A stretch of DNA of 45,822 bases from Acidobacteriota bacterium (GTDB lineage Bacteria > Acidobacteriota > Vicinamibacteria > Vicinamibacterales > SCN-69-37). A program made the position numbers and the translations under genes. Each line of letters starts with the position of its first letter. Position 1 is the first letter of the stretch. The notes beneath the pieces are model-generated. The model was not told the DNA's origin. It saw only the letters and a list, made by a program, of their open reading frames with translations, and did no database searches. The DNA is taken from positions 1 through 45,822 of the forward strand of contig SYFT01000027.1 of the NCBI GenBank assembly GCA_005799825.1, given 5' to 3'. This document shows positions 36,334-43,838 of the stretch, in pieces.

Positions 36334-38289
36334 CTACGCCCGGTCCACGGGCCGTTTGGCTCCCGGCGCTCGCCCCAGCCGCCGAATCACAATCTCCCAC
36401 ACTGCCCGGAACCCCTCGAGCACTGAGGTGCGTTTGACGCGTTTCGGAGAAATGGGGAAGAACCGCACTGGGATCTCGAGAACCTCCGGCCGATCGCGCA
36501 ACAGCGACGCCAGCAACTGGTGGTTCGCGAGTTTGAAAGCCGGATCGACACTCAATCCCCAGAGGTACTTCGCCCGAACGGCCCTCGCCCCTGAAAGGGT
36601 ATCGCTGATGTATCGACCGAACAATACGAGGTACAGCGCGCTCAACAGGTGACTGCCGAGATGGCTAATTATCTTCAGCCACCAATTGTGGCGGTACCGA
36701 AGCGCCATGGCTTCTTCGACGTCTCTGATCGACAGGCGCCGGCTGCCCCAGACCGCATCGAGACGGACAAACGCGAGTTGCGAAGCGAGCGCGACGATAT
36801 CTTCGCCGCGATACATCCCGGACGACTCGAACAGGATGACGTATTCAAACTCCCCGCCGCGCAAGATATCAAGCACCTGCGACTGTGCGACGAACCGCAC
36901 GGCAAACGGCAACGACGCCGCGAGCCCGGCATCCACCGCGTGCGCGGTGTGCACCACCGTGACCCGGAGCGGCAGGTCGCCGATCCCACCCCGGACCATT
37001 TCGAGCAGTGTCTGGAGCAGTTTGTTCGGCGAATCTGCGTCGTGCAGGTACACAGCGACGGTGGGCTCGCGATCCGATCCAAGGAGCGACGCCACAAACG
37101 GCTTGAGCAGCTTCTCGGCGTCGTGATGGCCAGTGACGCCATCTTCGTAGTTGCCAATCCGCACGAGCCTTGGGTCTTCAAGCGCCTCAACCGCGCCAAG
37201 CGGCACATACGGCACCGGTGACTCACGGCCAGGATCGTTGAGCAGGTAGTGGGTGATCAGGCACGGAGTTGGCACTGTGGCCCGGCCCTTCTCACACAGG
37301 TAGTACAGGGCCCGGTTGATGATGTCGACCGCGCTGGCGCCCGTGATCTCGACGTCTTGATAAAGATTGGTGATGAGGAGCTTGATGGCCGTGAGGTTCC
37401 CGGCAATCGCCGCGCTCAGTCCCGGTGTGAGGTACGAGGGAAACAGACTTGAATGCTGGGTGCCCGGCGCATAGATGATCAGGTCGGCGTCCTGCAGCGC
37501 GTCCACCACGGCGGGGTTCACGCGCATCGGCACCGATCGGCTTTCCAGGAACTGACCGCGCTCGGCAGGACTAAGCGTGGCTACGTGGGCCTGCTCGGCA
37601 GAGTCGAGCGGACAGTCGATCAAGTAGATCTCGGCGATGCGGTTCTGGCGCTTCGCATCTACCACGTCCTCTTCGCTCGCCAGCAACCGTCCGGCGGTAT
37701 CCACCGCCACCAGATAGGCGTTCGTGCCATCAGTGACATTCTCAACCAGCCCCGCAGGAAGTTGTAGCAGTGAGCAATAATCGGCCACCGCACGATTGAA
37801 GTTGTGCCCCGCCAACAGGAACGCTCCTGCGAATACGAGGTTGCCAAGGCTGCAGTCGGAGAACTCGAACGGACGCCCGGTGCGATCGAGTTCCTGCTCA
37901 AATGCCTCAAGATACCGCGACACGGCGACCGTCCACGGGTGCTCGCCGCGCTTGGCCACACCGATTGCGGCGTGCGCCCACTGCGCATCGCAGCCCACGG
38001 GGAGCCGGCCATCCAACAGCGCCACAAGCTCTGCTGGGGCCGTTGAGAGCTCCGTGGCGAGCCTCGAGGCGTTTTTCCGGAAGTCTGATGGCCCGAGGCT
38101 GTCGCCCAGGAAGCGCCGCACCTCCCCTGTCGACGCCCCATCGTCATAGCCGTTGATCGCCACGGTGAGGTCGATGGCCTGATGATGGGTTAGCTGACGC
38201 GCCAGGGCCCCCGACCCTCGACCACCCGAGAACAGGACCACCCTCAAACGGGACCGGCGACGAAACACACTTGGGCGGATGAGCGTCAT
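36334..38289 (-). CDS. CofD/YvcK-family domain fused to a degenerate GT2-like domain
   Basis: A 651-residue two-domain protein. Residues about 14-400 follow the CofD/YvcK fold: glycine-rich loop RVVLFSGGRGSGALARQL, NGYDDGASTGEVRRFLGDSLGPSDFRK, FSDCSLGNLVFAGAF, and ADLIIYAPGTQHSSLFPSYL. CofD transfers a phospholactyl group to F420 precursors; YvcK is a gluconeogenesis/cell-shape factor binding UDP-sugars. Residues about 408-640 look like a GT2 (dolichol-phosphate-mannose-synthase type) domain (VWGSRRLS, FGRYISDTLSGARAVR, VLEIPVRFFPISPKRVKRTS), but DDGS is replaced and the DxD position reads ESSG (about 488), so the usual catalytic acids are missing. Start ATG 38289 chosen over GTG 38334. Divergent from a radical SAM gene. 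Domains identified by pattern; the fused function is unknown. Confidence 0.8.
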   Translation of the reverse strand: MTLIRPSVFRRRSRLRVVLFSGGRGSGALARQLTHHQAIDLTVAINGYDDGASTGEVRRFLGDSLGPSDFRKNASRLATELSTAPAELVALLDGRLPVGCDAQWAHAAIGVAKRGEHPWTVAVSRYLEAFEQELDRTGRPFEFSDCSLGNLVFAGAFLLAGHNFNRAVADYCSLLQLPAGLVENVTDGTNAYLVAVDTAGRLLASEEDVVDAKRQNRIAEIYLIDCPLDSAEQAHVATLSPAERGQFLESRSVPMRVNPAVVDALQDADLIIYAPGTQHSSLFPSYLTPGLSAAIAGNLTAIKLLITNLYQDVEITGASAVDIINRALYYLCEKGRATVPTPCLITHYLLNDPGRESPVPYVPLGAVEALEDPRLVRIGNYEDGVTGHHDAEKLLKPFVASLLGSDREPTVAVYLHDADSPNKLLQTLLEMVRGGIGDLPLRVTVVHTAHAVDAGLAASLPFAVRFVAQSQVLDILRGGEFEYVILFESSGMYRGEDIVALASQLAFVRLDAVWGSRRLSIRDVEEAMALRYRHNWWLKIISHLGSHLLSALYLVLFGRYISDTLSGARAVRAKYLWGLSVDPAFKLANHQLLASLLRDRPEVLEIPVRFFPISPKRVKRTSVLEGFRAVWEIVIRRLGRAPGAKRPVDRA

Positions 38290-38318
38290 GCAGTCAACGC
38301 GTTGCCATGTTACCCGAG

Positions 38319-38347
38319 TTGCCCGGCCCTCCACCGCGGTTTATGAT
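38319..38347 (+). promoter_or_regulatory. Probable sigma-70-like promoter of the radical SAM gene
   Basis: TTGCCC (38319-38324), 17-base spacer, TATGAT (38342-38347): 4 of 6 and 5 of 6 matches to consensus with ideal spacing. The expected start near 38354 leaves only 4-5 bases before ATG 38359. The best promoter match seen in the window. Confidence 0.5.
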
Positions 38348-38358
38348 TACAGGGTCCC

Positions 38359-39519
38359 ATGTCCACCGAGACATTTCGCCTTCGCTATCTCGCCAAGTCT
38401 ATCGCCGGCGTGCCGCGCGACCTCATACAGACGGCAGTGGCGGCAGTGCGTGCCATCAAGCCCACCGTGTTCATCTACAACTGCACGTGGGTGTGTGATG
38501 CCCAGTGTGAGATGTGCAACAACTGGAAATGGGGCAACCGCAAGGAAGACATGACGCTCGCGCAGATGGACGGCGTCATGGACAGCCCCTTCTGGGGCGA
38601 CGTCGAAAACCTGAACATCTCGGGTGGTGAGCCGACAACGAGAAACGACCTACCGGAGCTGGTGGAGATGTTTTACCGCCGGCTCCCCCGCATGCGCAAG
38701 GTGGGCATCAACACCACGGGCCTGACACCGCAGCGCGCCATTCCGATGCTCACGCGCATCGTGGACTTCTGCGGCGAGAAGAATCTGCTGGTCAGCATCC
38801 GCGTGTCTATCGACGGCGTCGGCGACATGCACGATCAGGTCCGCAACGTGAAGCGGGGATTCGACAAGGCCAACAAGACCATCGAGGCCATGCAGGCGCT
38901 TGCCGCGCGTTCGCCACACTTCCAGTTCGGCATTGCGTCCACCATCTTCGCGCAGAATCTGGACGACGCGAGGAACATCCGGGAGTGGGCACGTTCGAAG
39001 AACCTCGACATCGTGTTCAACATGCTGCGGTTTACCGACAATATGCTGCACAATGCCGAACTCGAAACCACGATCGGATTCGGATCGCGCGAAGAAGCAT
39101 TCATGCGAGAGTTTTTCCTGGATCAGGTGGCGGGCGAGTCTATCCTGAGCGGACAGTCTTTCATGTATTTGCATTACGCAGACATGATCTCCAACGGGTA
39201 CCACCGCACCATGCCATGCCCGTTCCAGCGCCAGGGGTTGCTGCTCAACCCGAACGGCGAGTTGTTCTACTGCGAGAACTCGGAAAAGCTGGGCAACGTG
39301 CTCGATACGCCGGCCGGCAACTTGTACTTCGGCGCGAACCAGCTTGAAGGGCGCGAGACGCTCAAACGTGAGACCTGCCCCACCTGCCTGAGTCCGTGCC
39401 AGGTCAACGTCGGCGCCATGAAGCAGGTGGTGCCGTACGTGAAGTTCCTGCGGCGAGCGTACAAGGTCAAGCACGACCCGTCCCGTCACCTGAAGACACT
39501 TCCCGATCCCGTGCGATGA
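38359..39519 (+). CDS. Radical SAM enzyme with SPASM/twitch-like C terminus
   Basis: A 386-residue radical SAM protein. The [4Fe-4S]/SAM motif CxxxCxxC is Cys46, Cys50, Cys53 (VCDAQCEMC), followed by the GGEP motif in LNISGGEPTTRND and later SAM-binding strands (SIRVSIDGVGDMHDQVR). The C-terminal part has Cys in MPCPFQRQGLLLNPNGELFYC and a CPTCLSPC cluster near residue 345, suggesting auxiliary cluster ligands of the SPASM/twitch type. This architecture occurs in peptide/protein maturases and in sugar or lipid-modifying enzymes. The substrate is unknown. It faces the CofD-GT2 fusion and precedes a lipoprotein gene by 64 bases. Confidence 0.9.
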   Translation: MSTETFRLRYLAKSIAGVPRDLIQTAVAAVRAIKPTVFIYNCTWVCDAQCEMCNNWKWGNRKEDMTLAQMDGVMDSPFWGDVENLNISGGEPTTRNDLPELVEMFYRRLPRMRKVGINTTGLTPQRAIPMLTRIVDFCGEKNLLVSIRVSIDGVGDMHDQVRNVKRGFDKANKTIEAMQALAARSPHFQFGIASTIFAQNLDDARNIREWARSKNLDIVFNMLRFTDNMLHNAELETTIGFGSREEAFMREFFLDQVAGESILSGQSFMYLHYADMISNGYHRTMPCPFQRQGLLLNPNGELFYCENSEKLGNVLDTPAGNLYFGANQLEGRETLKRETCPTCLSPCQVNVGAMKQVVPYVKFLRRAYKVKHDPSRHLKTLPDPVR

Positions 39520-39583
39520 TAAACTCGCTAGGTTCTCCGGCAGACGCTGGCCAACAGTCACACCCCTTGTCGGAGGATGAGTA

Positions 39584-40687
39584 ATGAGAGTGCAGAACTT
39601 CCTGATGGTGGCCATCGTGGCGAGCGTCGGCGCGATGGTCGCCTGCAGCGAGAGCGGTCCCCGTTCGGTCACCCTGAGTGATTCCCCCACTTCACCTGGT
39701 TCGGTACAATTGACCGCACCGACTCCAGAGTCGCCCGTCAACGACGCTCAGATTGACACCGTGCGCCCAACGTTGACGGTACGCAACGGCACCTCGAGCA
39801 GCGCCGGCGCGCGGACCTACGAGTTCCAGATTTCCGACCGCACTGATTTCCTCACCACCCTCGCCGCGAAGTCGGGAGTCGCCGAGAGCGCGCTCGGCAC
39901 CACCAGTTACACTGCCGAATCAGACTTTGCGCCATCTACGCGGATGTATTGGCGCGCACGAATGAGTCAGGGAGGGGCCACGTCGGCTTGGTCATCCACT
40001 GCGCAGTTCAGGACCAAGGTGGCAGGGTTCAACCGGCCGGGAGAACTTTACGATCCCCTGACAGGCGGCGATACGATTGGCACACGCGTCGGCTCCACCA
40101 CGTTCATGGGCACACGAGGCATTCGCGTGGACGATGTCACGTCGTTTGTCCGCTATCAACTGGCGCTTACGTTAGCCTCGGGTGTGATCTCTGTTGAGGT
40201 CGAGGGCCTGGCGCCGAACAAGCCCAGCGAAAAAGCCCGCATCTTCTCGATGATGGATGGCACAGGCAGGCTGTTCGACAGCAAGTACTTGTTCAACGTT
40301 CAGTACCGCGGCATCCCAGGCAACCCCGACAACGCCATCTCATACAAGCTGCTCATGGGCGACTCTTCCCTGAAATACGAGCCCGACTTCGCCGCTCGCT
40401 CCGCCGGCGTGCGTTCACTCAATCCGAATACGACGTATCTTTGGACCGCCACGTGGGGCTCGACGTTCCGTCTCACCGTGCGGGAAGGCGGCGCGACTGG
40501 CCCGATCATTTACGATCGGTCCGAGGCCACACAGGGGACCTACAACCCGTTTTCTCACACGGTCTACCTCGGCGCAAACGATGCGAATATCGAGTCGGGC
40601 TCATTCGCCGGTGCCATCTACCGCAACCTCTGGGTGGGCAGCGGGCCCAGGCCAGCGTCACTCGGCTCGGCGCTTTCAAACCGCTGA
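39584..40687 (+). CDS. Lipoprotein with Fn3-like module and LamG-like C-terminal domain
   Basis: A 367-residue lipoprotein (lipobox MVAC, Cys21). One Fn3-like module (RTYEFQISDRTDF...RMYWRARMSQGGATSAWSSTAQF, about 70-145) is followed by the LamG/concanavalin-like region with LYDPLTGGDTIGTRVGST, TYLWTATWGSTFRLTVREGG and TVYLGANDANIESG. The C terminus parallels the lipoprotein at 32046: the TIGT/TVGT, WR or W-T-W and NLWVG blocks match in order. So it is a divergent paralogue. Start ATG 39584 has GGAGGA 6 bases upstream, one of the few strong ribosome sites in the window. Probably outer-membrane anchored and sugar-binding. Confidence 0.84.
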   Translation: MRVQNFLMVAIVASVGAMVACSESGPRSVTLSDSPTSPGSVQLTAPTPESPVNDAQIDTVRPTLTVRNGTSSSAGARTYEFQISDRTDFLTTLAAKSGVAESALGTTSYTAESDFAPSTRMYWRARMSQGGATSAWSSTAQFRTKVAGFNRPGELYDPLTGGDTIGTRVGSTTFMGTRGIRVDDVTSFVRYQLALTLASGVISVEVEGLAPNKPSEKARIFSMMDGTGRLFDSKYLFNVQYRGIPGNPDNAISYKLLMGDSSLKYEPDFAARSAGVRSLNPNTTYLWTATWGSTFRLTVREGGATGPIIYDRSEATQGTYNPFSHTVYLGANDANIESGSFAGAIYRNLWVGSGPRPASLGSALSNR

Positions 40688-40706
40688 GGCCGGCTCACTA
40701 CTTGAG

Positions 40707-41462
40707 GTGACACGCGTTCTCTTGGTTCCGGCGGCAGGACTGGGTTCCCGGCTGGGCTCAGTCCTGCCCAAGGTCCTGACCCCGGTGGCCGGTCGCGCCA
40801 TGATTGATCACATCCTCGACCGTTACCGGCACGTGGCGGACGCAACCGTGGTTGTGGTGCATCCCGCAAGCCATACCGCGGTCGCCCGCCACTTGGAGGG
40901 CTGCGCGCCGCCAGTGGCGTTTGCCGAACAGCCCGCGCCAACCGGCATGCTCGACGCGATCGTCGCTGCAGCGAGCGCCGTGCTCCACTTCAGGCCGGCC
41001 CGCGTCTGGATCACGTGGTGCGATCAGATCGGCATTTCCTCTGAGACGGTGAGTCGGTTGACGGCGATCGAGGCAGCCTCACCAGACCTCGCGGCCATCG
41101 TGCCTGTGGTCACTCAACACACGCCCTACATCCATTTCGAGCGTGACACAGACGGCCGACTGATGACCGTGCGGCAGCGCCGCGAAGGCGACAGCATGCC
41201 AGACACCGGCACGAGTGACTCCGGCCTGTTTTCTCTCTCGCGTGACGCCTTTGAGCATCTGCTCCCCGCATACGCGCGAGCCGCCGAACGAGGCGCAGCA
41301 ACCGGCGAGCATAACTTCCTCCCCTTCCTTCCGTGGCTTGCGGCGCGAGCGACGGTGACGACGTTCGAGATTGCTGTCGAAGAGGCGCAAGGCATCAATA
41401 CACCTGAGGATCTGGCCGCCTTCGATTCGAGGCTTCGGTCGGCGTCCGGGAGCCCGCAATGA
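40707..41462 (+). CDS. Nucleotidyltransferase (GlmU/IspD-like sugar-phosphate or polyol-phosphate type)
   Basis: A 251-residue nucleotidyltransferase from GTG 40707. N-terminal motif VLLVPAAGLGSRLGSVLPKVLTPVAGR matches the NTP-binding G-x-G-x-R...PK signature of the nucleotide-diphospho-sugar synthases. TWCDQ (about residue 105) replaces the metal-binding GD of many relatives, and further blocks follow (TPYIHFERD, EAQGINTPEDLAAFD, the latter typical of GlmU/IspD). It probably makes an activated sugar, sugar alcohol or similar from NTP. The stop overlaps the start of a GT2 gene (ATGA), so the product pair may work in succession: activate, then transfer. Confidence 0.85.
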   Translation: MTRVLLVPAAGLGSRLGSVLPKVLTPVAGRAMIDHILDRYRHVADATVVVVHPASHTAVARHLEGCAPPVAFAEQPAPTGMLDAIVAAASAVLHFRPARVWITWCDQIGISSETVSRLTAIEAASPDLAAIVPVVTQHTPYIHFERDTDGRLMTVRQRREGDSMPDTGTSDSGLFSLSRDAFEHLLPAYARAAERGAATGEHNFLPFLPWLAARATVTTFEIAVEEAQGINTPEDLAAFDSRLRSASGSPQ

Positions 41463-42172
41463 CGACGAGTCCGCGGGTGTCCGTGGTGATCCCGGCGTAC
41501 AACGAAGACCGATTCATCGGGCAACTGCTCGCGCAGATTCAGTCGGTGGACCTGTCGGCACTGAACGTGACGCTCGAACTTATCGTGGTGGACGATGGGT
41601 CCAAGGACCGAACGGCCGAGGTGGTCGCAGCCATCCCGGGCGTCACGCTCCTGCGTAAGCCGAACGGCGGAAAAGGCAGCGCGGTGCGCGCTGGTATTGG
41701 TGCGGCCACCGGCGACTACGTGCTGATTCAGGACGCGGATCTTGAATACGACCCGCGCGACTACGTGCCGATGTTCACCGCGGCTTTTCGCGAGGGCGCA
41801 ACCGTGGTCTACGGCAGTCGCTACATGGCGCATCGCCGCCCCTATCCCCAACAGGGCCTGACGGCCTACCTCGGCGGCACCAGCCTCAGCCTGGTCTGCT
41901 GGGCGTTTACCGGGCGATATCTGACGGACACAGTCACGGCTCTTAAACTGTTCCCGAGGCCCCTGCTCAACGAGCTGGCGCTTGTCACGTCGGGCTTCGA
42001 ACTCGACCACGAGATCAGCGCGAAGGTGTTGGCGCGCGGCCACGCCATCGTGGAGGTGCCGATCCGGTACTATCCCCGCAGTCGCGCCGACGGCAAGAAG
42101 ATCGGCATGCGCGACTGGTTCGTCGCCGTGCGCACGTTCGCGCGTTGGAGACGCGAACAGCCCCGGGCTTGA
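41459..42172 (+). CDS. GT2 glycosyltransferase (dolichol/polyprenyl-phosphate sugar synthase type)
   Basis: A 237-residue GT-A enzyme: SVVIPAYNEDRFIG, then LIVVDDGSKDRTAEVV, GGKGSAVRAGIGAATGDYVLIQDADLEYDPRDY (the DxD region at about 95), GSRYMAHRR and the C-terminal TDTVTALKLF and VPIRYYPRSRADGKKI blocks. Intact catalytic acids contrast with the degenerate GT2-like domain of the fusion at 36334. It probably makes polyprenyl-phosphate-sugar. No transmembrane segment is seen. Start ATG overlaps the nucleotidyltransferase stop. The last residues and the stop codon lie inside the left arm of the inverted repeat at 42165. Confidence 0.9.
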   Translation: MTTSPRVSVVIPAYNEDRFIGQLLAQIQSVDLSALNVTLELIVVDDGSKDRTAEVVAAIPGVTLLRKPNGGKGSAVRAGIGAATGDYVLIQDADLEYDPRDYVPMFTAAFREGATVVYGSRYMAHRRPYPQQGLTAYLGGTSLSLVCWAFTGRYLTDTVTALKLFPRPLLNELALVTSGFELDHEISAKVLARGHAIVEVPIRYYPRSRADGKKIGMRDWFVAVRTFARWRREQPRA

Positions 42173-42254
42173 GGACCAGCCCGGGCTACGTGCCAACCCG
42201 AGCTAGGTAGCAGACTGAGACTCTTCGTCGTAGCTCGGGCTGGTCCTCAAGCCC
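42165..42254. repeat. 24-base inverted repeat (REP-like) flanking 42 bases
   Basis: Left arm 42165-42188 starts GGGCTTGAGGACCAGCCCGG and ends GCTA; right arm 42231-42254 is its reverse complement with one mismatch. A further partial copy (CCCGAGCTA) lies between them. The left arm contains the stop codon of the GT2 gene. The structure could be a repetitive extragenic palindrome or a bidirectional terminator. No direct repeats or transposase were seen. Confidence 0.85.
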
Positions 42255-42265
42255 CAGAACACACC

Positions 42266-43102
42266 CTACTTGAGCATCCGCCCGCGGGCCTTCATGCGGT
42301 TGCGTTTGATTGTAGCGATGCCGCCATCACCCGCCAGATCATCGTCGAACCCGCTGGCGCAGAGCCACCATCGCTGAGTTTCGTACACGGCTGTCAGTGG
42401 AAAATTACCGCTGGTCGTGCCGACCCGACCGGTGGAGCGGTAGAGATCCATGAACCACGCGTCATTGTCGACTCTGGCCGCATCCGGCCCGGAGAACACG
42501 ACCTGCTGTCCGTTCATCCGCCGATCAAGTACTACATAGTCACGGCGGTGGTTGATCAGGTCCTGCAGTTCATCGGCCCTGCCCTGCTTGCAGGGACCGT
42601 TTTCACTGAAATCGACCAGGCAGCTCACGGGTGGGATACTCGAATTCCCAAACAGATCCATGAGGAAGCGGCGGCTGATTTCTTTCAACTCAGCCACGGA
42701 GTCGTGTACGCGAAACGGCGCGGCCTGACCAACGACCTTGAAATCACCCAGCTTGCGCGACTCGGTCACCGTCAGCGTGACCAAAACGTCCAGGCCCTTC
42801 TGAATCCCCGGTGCCATACGAAACGTCGCAGTGGCCCCGTTTCCGCTGATGCTCCCGACGTTCGCCGCCCAGGCGTAGGACAATTCCGCCAGCGGCGTCT
42901 CGGCCCGCACCACGGCAACAATCGGAATGTCGACACCAGACTCGCGCCGGCTGGTCGGCCCCGAAATCGACACGATGACCGGGGGCGTCTGCACCCCGCC
43001 GCTACCGAGCGGGAGCGTCACTCTCCGCGGTGCGGTGGGACTGTCGCCGCAACCGGCTATTGCGAGCGACATCGCTATCCACACCAGCCCCCGTGGCCTC
43101 AT
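42266..43102 (-). CDS. Predicted lipoprotein of unknown function
   Basis: A 278-residue lipoprotein, lipobox AIAGC (Cys18). The next about 100 residues (TPPVIVSISGPTSRRESGVDIPIVAVVR...YAWAANVGSISGNG...) look like an Ig/PKD-like beta sandwich; the rest has two Cys (SCLVDFSENGPC) and a C-terminal part rich in Trp and aromatic residues (RWWLCASGFDDDLAGDG). I do not recognise a family. The start is ATG 43102, 3 bases after the stop of the barrel gene at 43106, so the two are probably one transcription unit with a barrel protein in front of a lipoprotein. It is distinct from the Fn3/LamG lipoproteins. Confidence 0.8.
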   Translation of the reverse strand: MRPRGLVWIAMSLAIAGCGDSPTAPRRVTLPLGSGGVQTPPVIVSISGPTSRRESGVDIPIVAVVRAETPLAELSYAWAANVGSISGNGATATFRMAPGIQKGLDVLVTLTVTESRKLGDFKVVGQAAPFRVHDSVAELKEISRRFLMDLFGNSSIPPVSCLVDFSENGPCKQGRADELQDLINHRRDYVVLDRRMNGQQVVFSGPDAARVDNDAWFMDLYRSTGRVGTTSGNFPLTAVYETQRWWLCASGFDDDLAGDGGIATIKRNRMKARGRMLK

Positions 43103-43105
43103 ACT

Positions 43106-43798
43106 TTAGAATCGCCGTCCCATCCCGATGCTGATGCTTCGGACCTCGGTCTCGTGGCCAGGGGTGTTGATCCGAGTCAAGCGCGCACCGAGATCGAGGT
43201 ACCACTTGTCTCCGAACACCAGGCCGGCGCCGGCGCCATAGGCCAGGTGATTACCCGGCCCAAGCAGATCCCGCCCGAGCGTCACACCGAACTGGCTGAC
43301 ACTGGTCGTGACATCCAGGGCATTAAGAATAAACGTCGGCCGGTATTCCACGCGCCCCATGCCAACGTTGACCATGACGTAGGGGCGCACTGCCACTTTG
43401 GTTTCGTGGATGTACCGCAGGCCGGCGGTCGCCACCCAGGCTGGCGCGTCAATGCTGCCGCTGGCCGGCTTCCCTTGCGTCTGCTGAAGATACCCGGCAA
43501 AGGCATTCACTTCATCGACGCGGTTTGAGGTGACCACGTCCCACATGTGCGTGGCGCCCACTAGCACCTGGACATTCCTGCGCAACCGGATGCCAAACTC
43601 GCCCCCGGCAACTGCCGCGCCGTAATCAACTACCTGGATACCCGACAATGCGCCCAGGTACCATCTACTCGTTGTGTCAGCCTGGCGCAGAGTCGGCGCC
43701 GTCGTCTGAGCCGGGGAGGGCGCTGGCACCGTCTGTGCCTGCGCGGCTCCGGCCAGCGTCAGCACGGTCATTCCCACAAGTCCTGCAACACACTTCAT
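43106..43798 (-). CDS. Predicted outer-membrane beta-barrel protein
   Basis: A 230-residue protein with a signal peptide (residues 1-22, ending GAAQAQ) and a barrel-like mature part of alternating hydrophobic/polar strands with Gly-rich turns, ending in F (SIGMGRRF). Likely 8-10 strands. No family recognised; OmpA/OmpW-like small barrels are closest in style. ATG 43798 is chosen because AGGGA lies 10 bases upstream and the signal peptide starts there; the GTG at 43822 is in frame. It is followed by the lipoprotein at 42266 after 3 bases and lies 40 bases after the GT2/TM gene. Confidence 0.78.
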   Translation of the reverse strand: MKCVAGLVGMTVLTLAGAAQAQTVPAPSPAQTTAPTLRQADTTSRWYLGALSGIQVVDYGAAVAGGEFGIRLRRNVQVLVGATHMWDVVTSNRVDEVNAFAGYLQQTQGKPASGSIDAPAWVATAGLRYIHETKVAVRPYVMVNVGMGRVEYRPTFILNALDVTTSVSQFGVTLGRDLLGPGNHLAYGAGAGLVFGDKWYLDLGARLTRINTPGHETEVRSISIGMGRRF

Positions 43799-43838
43799 CG
43801 GATTTCTGTCCCTTTCAGACACTTCGTGTAGACCGGGG

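Noticed and set aside
36334-38289. Reading the fusion as plain gluconeogenesis factor YvcK
   Set aside because: YvcK is about 320-450 residues; this protein has another 240 residues with a distinct GT2-like pattern.
38650-39741. A 363-residue minus-strand frame opposite the radical SAM gene
   Set aside because: The plus-strand gene has CxxxCxxC and GGEP; the antisense frame is His/Arg-rich and motif-free.
41126-42196. A 356-residue minus-strand frame opposite the nucleotidyltransferase and GT2
   Set aside because: Complement of two genes with clear motifs.
42165-42254. Possible insertion-sequence end or CRISPR-like repeat
   Set aside because: Only two inverted arms and no transposase, target duplication or regular spacer units; kept as an inverted repeat only.
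42548-43528. A 326-residue plus-strand frame across the lipoprotein and barrel genes
   Set aside because: The minus strand carries a lipobox and a signal peptide at the expected starts; this frame has neither.
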